Of a DNA stretch of 64,000 nucleotides, positions 58,241 through 64,000 are shown one piece after another; the stretch's first letter is position 1; each line of letters opens with the position of its first letter. The stretch comes from Rhodanobacter sp. C03 (lineage in GTDB: Bacteria > Pseudomonadota > Gammaproteobacteria > Xanthomonadales > Rhodanobacteraceae): the NCBI RefSeq assembly GCF_002001175.1, contig NZ_MUNT01000001.1:620001-684000 (forward strand), in the 5' to 3' direction. The position numbers and the translations under genes were made by a program. The notes below the pieces were generated by a model. That model worked only from the letters and a program-made list of their open reading frames with translations, was not told the origin of the DNA and did not search any database.

Positions 58241-58300
58241 TACGGACGAGTCCGCGGTAAGTCCTGACGACGGTTGTGGGTGTCAGCGAGCGGAAGAGCA

Positions 58301-58309
58301 TGGTATAAA
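58301..58309 (+). promoter_or_regulatory. Orphan extended -10 promoter element
   Basis: TGGTATAAA (TGn plus TATAAA), start expected near 58315, about 82-84 bp from the centre of the CRP-like site. No good -35. A transcript would run antisense into the 3' end of dciA. Confidence 0.45.
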
Positions 58310-58382
58310 CCCAAACTTCGCAATCCACTTGCGGCGGGCCTAGGGCCTGACCGCGTGCAACATTCGAGGCGATGCCGGACGC

Positions 58383-58865
58383 TCAAGGCGTTCCGTCGGC
58401 TCCGGAATCAGTGGTCTCGGCGAGGGACGCCAACTCCAGGAACAGCACCCGCAATTCGGGGTCTGTAAGTGATGCGGCAGCGGCCCGAAGATGGCTGGCT
58501 GCCGCAGGCGAAAGCGGTTTTGACCGATCCGGCTCGATGGTGGCCGGTGGTTGGGGGGCCACTTTCACGGTGACTGAACTGGCGCAGGTGCCGATGGCGC
58601 GTGCGGTGGCAAGGATCTGCGTCTGCATCAAACGCAGGCGCGATGCCCAGGCCGGTGAAGATGCCAGAAAGACGAGGCAGTCGTTGCGCAGGTCGGCGAA
58701 TCTCACCTGCTCGCGCAGCGGCGATGGCAACGTTTGGCGCAGTGCACGATCCAGCGCTTCCAGCGCGCCGGCCTTTCTGGCCAGTGTCGCGAAGGAGCCG
58801 CATTCGACCAGGGACTTCGGTCCGTTGCCGATGCGGCGGGAAATGGCTGGAGCGACGCGCTGCAT
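58383..58865 (-). CDS. dciA: DciA-family (DUF721) replicative-helicase loader
   Basis: A 160-residue protein of the DUF721/DciA family, which loads DnaB in bacteria lacking DnaC. The N-terminal domain holds LREQVRFADLRNDCLVFLAS and SPAWASRLRLMQTQIL. The C-terminus is a helical low-complexity tail. In-frame starts are ATG 58865 (preferred) and TTG 58898; the latter would overlap the divergent M23 gene. Position between lpxC and the M23 gene is usual in this order. Confidence 0.85.
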   Translation of the reverse strand: MQRVAPAISRRIGNGPKSLVECGSFATLARKAGALEALDRALRQTLPSPLREQVRFADLRNDCLVFLASSPAWASRLRLMQTQILATARAIGTCASSVTVKVAPQPPATIEPDRSKPLSPAAASHLRAAAASLTDPELRVLFLELASLAETTDSGADGTP

Positions 58866-58892
58866 GGTGCCCGAATTCGATGTTGGAAAAAC

Positions 58893-59822
58893 ATGCAAAT
58901 CATACTCGTATCACGTGCCAGAAAATTACCGAAGACTCTTGATCTGGCTGACCGGCGCCTGCGCTGGAAGCTGTTTTCGGCGCTGGCCGTGGCGGTGCTC
59001 GGTTGTGTCGGGCTCGGCGTGGCGTTGGCTTTGACGCTGGCCAGTCCGCGCGATCGGGCTTTGACGGAAATTCACGATCTGCAGCAGCAGATCAAGCAAC
59101 AGAACACGCAGTTGGGCGGCGTGCGTCAGGATGCTCAGCGCGGCCTGGACGCGTTGGCGGTCAAGCTGGGTCAGCTACAGGCCCAGTCGACCCGGTTGAA
59201 TGCGCTCGGCGAGCGGCTGGTTCAGGTCGGCAAGCTCGACGACGGCGAATTCAATTTCGACCAGTCGCCGGCGATCGGTGGCGTCGAGGATGTCAGTGGC
59301 AGCGCCTATGCGTTGCCGCCGGCGCTCGACAGCAGCATCAGTCAGCTGGCCAGTCAACTGGACACCCAGCAGGCGCAGTTGTCCGCGCTGCAGAGCCTGT
59401 TGCTGGATGCCAGGATCGAATCGAACCTGAAACCCACCGGGATGCCGGTGCCAGGCTATATCTCGTCGTATTTCGGCGTGCGTGCCGATCCGTTCGACGG
59501 CCGCTCGGCGCGGCATACCGGCATCGACATTGCGACCCCGCTCGGCACTCCCGTGCATGCCGTGGCCGAAGGCATGGTGACGTATGCCGGCGTGCGCAGC
59601 GGCTATGGCAATGTGGTCGAGATCGACCATGGCAATGGCTACATGACGCGTTACGCGCACAACAGTGCGCTGGACGTGCATCCCGGTCAGCACGTGCAGG
59701 TGGGCGACGTGATCTCCCAGGCCGGATCCACCGGCCGCTCGACCGGGTCGCATGTGCATTTCGAGGTCTGGTACGACGGTCGCGTGGTCAATCCGCTGGC
59801 ATTCGTGCGCAATCACCGGTAG
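58893..59822 (+). CDS. M23 (LytM-type) peptidase with membrane anchor and coiled coil
   Basis: Envelope peptidase of 309 residues. A membrane helix at about 27-48 is followed by a coiled coil (IHDLQQQIKQQNTQLGGVRQ) and the M23 domain with zinc ligands in RHTGIDIATP (His, Asp) and HVHFEVWYDG (His). All ligands are present, so it may be an active endopeptidase rather than an EnvC-like activator. Divergent from dciA, secA downstream by 199 bp. Confidence 0.9.
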   Translation: MQIILVSRARKLPKTLDLADRRLRWKLFSALAVAVLGCVGLGVALALTLASPRDRALTEIHDLQQQIKQQNTQLGGVRQDAQRGLDALAVKLGQLQAQSTRLNALGERLVQVGKLDDGEFNFDQSPAIGGVEDVSGSAYALPPALDSSISQLASQLDTQQAQLSALQSLLLDARIESNLKPTGMPVPGYISSYFGVRADPFDGRSARHTGIDIATPLGTPVHAVAEGMVTYAGVRSGYGNVVEIDHGNGYMTRYAHNSALDVHPGQHVQVGDVISQAGSTGRSTGSHVHFEVWYDGRVVNPLAFVRNHR

Positions 59823-59914
59823 TCCGCGTGCTGCGGTCAGCTACCCTTGAATCCCGTCGGGCTCGGCGCCATTCACGTTGACTCGGTCCGGTGCGGCGAT
59901 TGATTGCTGCACGG

Positions 59915-59955
59915 GCCGGCTGGAGGGGTGTCCTACCGGGCCTGCTCCAGCCGGC
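59915..59955 (+). promoter_or_regulatory. Large stem-loop upstream of secA
   Basis: An 11-bp perfect stem (59915-59925 with 59945-59955) with 19-nt loop, 67 bp before secA. TAATAT at 59962-59967 may be a -10. It could terminate the M23 transcript or act in the secA leader. Confidence 0.45.
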
Positions 59956-60021
59956 ATGTAGTAATATGCCCGATTGGCCCGTGTCTGTTGCGGGCATCCT
60001 GTTTCCCTATCCGGAAGATCG

Positions 60022-62748
60022 ATGTTCAATCGTGCCCTGACGAGCCTGTTCGGTAGCCGCAACGATCGCGTACTGCGCCAGCTTTCCCGTACCGTTATCC
60101 GTATCAACGCGCTGGAAGCCGAGTTCGAGAAACTCAGTGACGATGCCCTGCGTGGCAAGACGGCCGAGTTCAAGCAGCGGATTGCCGAAGGCGAGTCGCT
60201 GGACAAGCTGTTGCCGGAGGCGTTCGCGGTGGTGCGCGAGGCAGCCAAGCGCACGCTCGGCATGCGCCATTACGACGTGCAGATGATTGGTGGCATGGTG
60301 CTGCACTCCGGCAAGATTGCCGAGATGCGGACCGGCGAAGGCAAGACCCTGGTCGGCACGCTGCCGGTATACCTCAATGCGCTCGCCGGCAACGGCGTGC
60401 ACGTGGTCACTGTCAACGACTACCTGGCCCGGCGCGATTCCGCGCAGATGGGCAAGCTGTACAGCTTCCTCGGCATGAACGTAGGCGTGGTCTATCCCGG
60501 CATGGATCATGCCGACAAACACGCGGCGTATGCTGCCGACATCACCTACGGCACCAACAACGAATTCGGTTTCGACTACCTGCGCGACAACATGGCGCTG
60601 AGCAAGGAGCAGCGCTACCAGCGCGGCCTGCACTATGCGATCGTCGACGAAGTCGACTCGATCCTGATCGACGAGGCGCGCACGCCGCTGATCATCTCCG
60701 GGCCGGCCGAGGATTCCCCGCAGCTGTATCTCGCGGTGAACAAGATCGTGCCGCAGATGGTCCGTCAAACCGAGGAAGACGGTAGCGGCGACTACTGGGT
60801 CGATGAGAAGCAAAAGCAGGTGCACCTGTCCGAGGCAGGCATGCAGCATGCCGATGAGCTGCTGCGCGCCGCTGGCGTGATCGAGCAGGACAGCGGTCTG
60901 TACGACTCGAAGAACCTGGCGGTGGTGCATCACCTCAATGCCGCGCTGCGCGCCAACGGCATCTACCAGCGCGACGTCGATTACATCGTGCGCGACGGCG
61001 AGGTGATCATCGTCGACGAATTCACCGGCCGCACCCTGCCGGGCCGCCGCTGGTCCGACGGTCTGCATCAGGCGGTCGAAGCGAAGGAAGGCGTGTCGAT
61101 CCAGCGCGAGAACCAGACGCTGGCGACGGTGACGTTCCAGAACCTGTTCCGCATGTACAAGAAGCTGGCTGGCATGACCGGCACGGCCGACACCGAGGCG
61201 TTCGAGTTCCAGAGCATCTACGGCCTGGAGGTGGTGGTGATCCCCACCCACATGCCGATGATCCGCAAGGACAACTCGGACATGATCTTCCTCGCGCAGG
61301 ATCCGAAGTACCGCTCGGTGATCGAGGACATCAAGGATTGCCACAAGCGCGGTCAGCCGGTACTGGTCGGTACCACCTCGATCGAGGTGTCCGAACTGCT
61401 GTCCGGGATGCTGAAAAAGGCCGGTGTGGCACACGAGGTCCTCAACGCCAAGCAGCACGAGCGCGAGGCGCACATCGTGGCGCAGGCCGGCGCACCTGGC
61501 CAGGTCACGATTGCCACCAACATGGCCGGTCGCGGTACCGATATCGTGCTTGGCGGCAGCTTGGACGCCGCCCTCGCGGCGTTGCCGGCAGACGCCAGCG
61601 AGATCGATCGCCAGCGCGCCAAGACCGAATGGAAGAAGCTGCACGAGCAGGTGCTGGCGGCCGGCGGCCTGCACATCATCGGCACCGAGCGGCACGAATC
61701 GCGGCGTATCGACAACCAGCTGCGTGGCCGTTCCGGCCGCCAGGGCGATCCCGGCTCTTCGCGGTTCTACCTGTCGCTGGAAGACAACTTGCTGCGCATC
61801 TTCGGCGGCGAGGGCCTGGTCCGCTGGATGAAGCGCTTCGGCATGAAGGACGACGACGCGCTGGAAGATCGCATGATCAGCCGGCAGATCGAGAAGGCCC
61901 AGCGCAAGGTCGAGCAGCACAACTTCGACATCCGCAAGCACCTGCTGGAATTCGACGACGTCGCCAACGACCAGCGCAAGGTGATCTATCGCCAGCGCGA
62001 CGAGTTGCTCGAGGGCGACGATGTATCGGCCACCGTCGCCGACATCCGTGAGGATGTGGCGCAGTCAATGGTGCGCGCGCATGTGCCGGCCGAGAGTATC
62101 GACGAGCAGTGGGATCTGGCCGGCCTCGACCGCGAGCTGGAAGGTGCGTTCGGCCTGTCGCTCGACCTGAAGCACTGGGTCGAGCAGCAGCACGAGGTGG
62201 ATGCCGAGAGAATCCTCGAGCATGTGCGTGGCGCTATCGACGAGCTGTTCCAGGCGAAGGAAGCGCAGATCGGCGCCGACACCATGCGCCAGCTCGAGAA
62301 GCACATCATGCTGACCGTGGTCGACAACGCTTGGAAGGACCATCTGTCCAACATGGACTACCTGCGCCAGGGCATCTACCTGGTCGGCTATGCGCAGCAG
62401 GATCCGAAGCAGGCGTTCAAGCGCGAGTCGTTCCGGTTGTTCTCCGAGATGCTCGACCGGATCAAGGCCGAGATCGTGCAGATGCTGGCGCGGATCCGCA
62501 TTCGCAGCGAGGAGGAAGTCGCCGCGATGGAAGCCGAGCAGCAGCGCATGGCCGAGCGTCTGCAGAAACAGATGCTGGCGACCGGTGGCGGTGCGCCGCT
62601 GGATGCCTTCGGTGGCGCCGATCCCTTGCAGGGACAGGCGGGCGAGCCACGAGCGGCTCAGCAGGACGGCCCCAAGATCGGCCGCAACGACCCGTGCCCG
62701 TGCGGGTCGGGCAAGAAGTACAAGCACTGTCATGGCCAGTTGGCCTGA
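60022..62748 (+). CDS. secA: Preprotein translocase ATPase SecA
   Basis: Motor of Sec protein export, 908 residues. Walker [10 protein letters not shown] near residue 105, Walker [29 protein letters not shown] helicase motif, and C-terminal zinc finger [14 protein letters not shown] that binds SecB and lipid. GGAAG precedes the ATG. No secM-like gene lies upstream. Confidence 0.98.
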   Translation: MFNRALTSLFGSRNDRVLRQLSRTVIRINALEAEFEKLSDDALRGKTAEFKQRIAEGESLDKLLPEAFAVVREAAKRTLGMRHYDVQMIGGMVLHSGKIAEMRTGEGKTLVGTLPVYLNALAGNGVHVVTVNDYLARRDSAQMGKLYSFLGMNVGVVYPGMDHADKHAAYAADITYGTNNEFGFDYLRDNMALSKEQRYQRGLHYAIVDEVDSILIDEARTPLIISGPAEDSPQLYLAVNKIVPQMVRQTEEDGSGDYWVDEKQKQVHLSEAGMQHADELLRAAGVIEQDSGLYDSKNLAVVHHLNAALRANGIYQRDVDYIVRDGEVIIVDEFTGRTLPGRRWSDGLHQAVEAKEGVSIQRENQTLATVTFQNLFRMYKKLAGMTGTADTEAFEFQSIYGLEVVVIPTHMPMIRKDNSDMIFLAQDPKYRSVIEDIKDCHKRGQPVLVGTTSIEVSELLSGMLKKAGVAHEVLNAKQHEREAHIVAQAGAPGQVTIATNMAGRGTDIVLGGSLDAALAALPADASEIDRQRAKTEWKKLHEQVLAAGGLHIIGTERHESRRIDNQLRGRSGRQGDPGSSRFYLSLEDNLLRIFGGEGLVRWMKRFGMKDDDALEDRMISRQIEKAQRKVEQHNFDIRKHLLEFDDVANDQRKVIYRQRDELLEGDDVSATVADIREDVAQSMVRAHVPAESIDEQWDLAGLDRELEGAFGLSLDLKHWVEQQHEVDAERILEHVRGAIDELFQAKEAQIGADTMRQLEKHIMLTVVDNAWKDHLSNMDYLRQGIYLVGYAQQDPKQAFKRESFRLFSEMLDRIKAEIVQMLARIRIRSEEEVAAMEAEQQRMAERLQKQMLATGGGAPLDAFGGADPLQGQAGEPRAAQQDGPKIGRNDPCPCGSGKKYKHCHGQLA

Positions 62749-62755
62749 ATCAGCG

Positions 62756-62803
62756 CCCAACCCATGAAAAACCCCGCTGCGGCGGGGTTTTTCATGGGTT
62801 GGG
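62756..62803. terminator. Bidirectional terminator between secA and apaH
   Basis: A 22-bp perfect inverted repeat (62756-62777 with 62782-62803), TGCG loop, with A-run and T-run around a GC core. Serves both convergent genes. Confidence 0.9.
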
Positions 62804-62817
62804 TTGGGCAATCGAAA

Positions 62818-63669
62818 TCAGTCCGCGACGCCCGGCGGTCGTTTGCGGTGCGGCTCGGCGTTGACCGCGATGTACTGCGGTTCCTCACCGTCCAGCCGCA
62901 GCGCAGTGAGCTGACCGCCCCAGACGCAGCCCGTGTCGATCGCATGCACGCCGAGGCCGGCGAAGCGGCCGAGCGCCGACCAGTGGCCGCACACGATGCG
63001 GGTGTCGCGGCGGCGCATGCCGGGGACCTCGAACCACGGATACAGGCCGGGTTTTTGCGTGCCGGGAATATCCTTGGCCTCGAAGTCGATGCGGCCGTTG
63101 ACGTCGCAGTAGCGCATCCGGGTCATCGTGTTGATCGTCGCGCGCTGACGATCCAGCCCCAGCAGGCGGCTGGACCACAACGCTGGCCGGTTGCCGAACA
63201 GGTTGCGCAGCAGGCGCGGATGGCGCGGACTGGACAGCTCGCGCTCGACGTCCTGCGCAGCACGCTGGGCCTGGCGCAGGGTCCACATCGGTGCCAGGCC
63301 CGCATGCACCATCGTCCAGTTCAGCTGTTCGTCGTGGTGCAGCAGTTTCTGCGAGCGCAGCCATTCGAACAGCACGGGCGCGTCATCGGCGAACAGCACC
63401 TCGCGCAGTTCGGGATTCACCCGCGCCTGCGCATCCGGGCGCCGTTCGGCGATCGCCAGCAGGCTCAGGTCGTGGTTGCCGAGCGTGACCACGCAATGCT
63501 CGCGCAGGCCGTGGATCAGTCGCAGGGTCTCCAGTGACTGCCCGCCGCGGTTGACCAGGTCGCCGCAGAACCACAGCTGGTCCTGGGCCGGATCGAAGCG
63601 CAGCTTGTCCAGCAGACGTTGCAGTTCGGGGTAACAGCCTTGCACGTCGCCGATCGCATACGTGGCCAT
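62818..63669 (-). CDS. apaH: Symmetrical bis(5'-nucleosyl)-tetraphosphatase ApaH
   Basis: Hydrolyses Ap4A to two ADP, 283 residues; also removes Np4 caps from RNA in E. coli. Metallophosphatase motifs GDVQGCYPEL, FCGDLVNRG and TLGNHDLSLL are intact. Follows apaG by 15 bp. Confidence 0.96.
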   Translation of the reverse strand: MATYAIGDVQGCYPELQRLLDKLRFDPAQDQLWFCGDLVNRGGQSLETLRLIHGLREHCVVTLGNHDLSLLAIAERRPDAQARVNPELREVLFADDAPVLFEWLRSQKLLHHDEQLNWTMVHAGLAPMWTLRQAQRAAQDVERELSSPRHPRLLRNLFGNRPALWSSRLLGLDRQRATINTMTRMRYCDVNGRIDFEAKDIPGTQKPGLYPWFEVPGMRRRDTRIVCGHWSALGRFAGLGVHAIDTGCVWGGQLTALRLDGEEPQYIAVNAEPHRKRPPGVAD

Positions 63670-63684
63670 CTCAGAGCAGGGCCA

Positions 63685-64000
63685 TCAGTGCAGCGTACGC
63701 GGGATGGACAGGGTGAAGGTCGGGATCGGCGCATCGAACTGCGTGCCGTCATCGGCGAGCATCTGATAGCTGCCGCCCATGGTGCCTACCGAGGTCTCCA
63801 GCACGGCGCCCGAGGTGTACTTGAAATCGTCACCAGGGCGCATCCACGGTTGCTCGCCGACCACGCCGTCGCCGCGCACTTCCTCCACCTTGCCGTTGGC
63901 ATCGGTGATCAGCCAGTGGCGGGTGAGCAGGCGTGCCGGCATGTTGCCGGCATTGCGCAGGGTGATGGTGTAGGCGAAAACGTAGCGATTGTCACCGGGC
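63685..64000 (-). CDS. apaG: ApaG protein (partial, runs off right edge)
   Basis: Fibronectin-III-like fold protein of unknown molecular role, about 105 codons visible. Contains [22 protein letters not shown], and [17 protein letters not shown], all typical of ApaG. The N-terminus is outside the window. In E. coli the order ksgA-apaG-apaH is conserved. Confidence 0.93.
   Translation of the reverse strand, partial: PGDNRYVFAYTITLRNAGNMPARLLTRHWLITDANGKVEEVRGDGVVGEQPWMRPGDDFKYTSGAVLETSVGTMGGSYQMLADDGTQFDAPIPTFTLSIPRTLH

Noticed and set aside
58246-58300. Hammerhead-like segment (CTGACGA plus GGAAG and a CGGAC/GTCCG stem)
   Set aside because: Second core box is not GAAA and the three stems cannot be arranged; treated as chance.
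58893-59822. Calling the M23 gene EnvC or NlpD
   Set aside because: EnvC/NlpD have degenerate zinc ligands; here HTGID and HVHF are complete, so an enzymatic peptidase is more likely and no symbol was given.

Overview
The window is GC-rich, densely coding gammaproteobacterial chromosome. It looks like a member of the Xanthomonadales (Lysobacterales), probably Rhodanobacteraceae (Rhodanobacter/Dyella-like). The evidence is the order pilR-pilS next to sucC-sucD, a cysD-cysNC fusion operon, a division/cell-wall (dcw) cluster with no murD followed by lpxC-dciA-M23-secA, and abundant TonB/glycosidase genes. Genus level is inference from gene content only. No phage, IS element, CRISPR array, tRNA or rRNA was seen.

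Positions 1-15152 form a carbohydrate-use region. A FadR-type GntR regulator (partial, left edge) is divergent from a TonB-dependent receptor and a secreted GH63 glycosidase. Two matching operator-like sites sit directly downstream of the -10 elements of both genes. After a convergent secreted M1 peptidase comes a second locus: LacI regulator, FHS-family sugar transporter, PfkB fructokinase and AGE-family epimerase/isomerase on the minus strand, divergent from a secreted GH92 alpha-mannosidase. Together these read as mannoside -> mannose -> fructose -> fructose-6-phosphate, with two LacI-type operators in the divergent gap.

Positions 15308-22388 encode signalling. There is a CHASE3 sensor kinase, an Rcp1-like single-domain response regulator and a REC-kinase-REC hybrid, then the convergent PilR/PilS pair for type IV pili. 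Positions 22673-40529 are mostly housekeeping: sucCD, nadE, an EamA exporter, a small membrane protein, a Rieske protein, cysD-cysNC, metK, dusB, a NupG-like permease, a UDG-family protein, a glycolate/lactate-type FAD oxidase, and yraN-lpoA divergent from rsmI. RNase P RNA follows at 40557-40919.

Positions 41185-56787 are the dcw cluster: mraZ-rsmH-ftsL-ftsI-murE-murF-mraY-ftsW-murG-murC-ddlB-ftsQ-ftsA-ftsZ. Most neighbours overlap by 1-11 bp. It is led by a TTGACA promoter and 10-bp-spaced GTGGG boxes of the MraZ type. Then come lpxC, dciA (minus), an M23 peptidase, secA, and convergent apaG-apaH at the right edge.

The items most worth a second look are the missing murD (fits a MurD2/MurL route), a perfect CRP/Clp-type site plus extended -10 stranded in the convergent lpxC/dciA gap (possible unannotated small RNA), the paired GntR and LacI operators, the complete mannose-isomerase pathway, and three REP/BIME-like elements.
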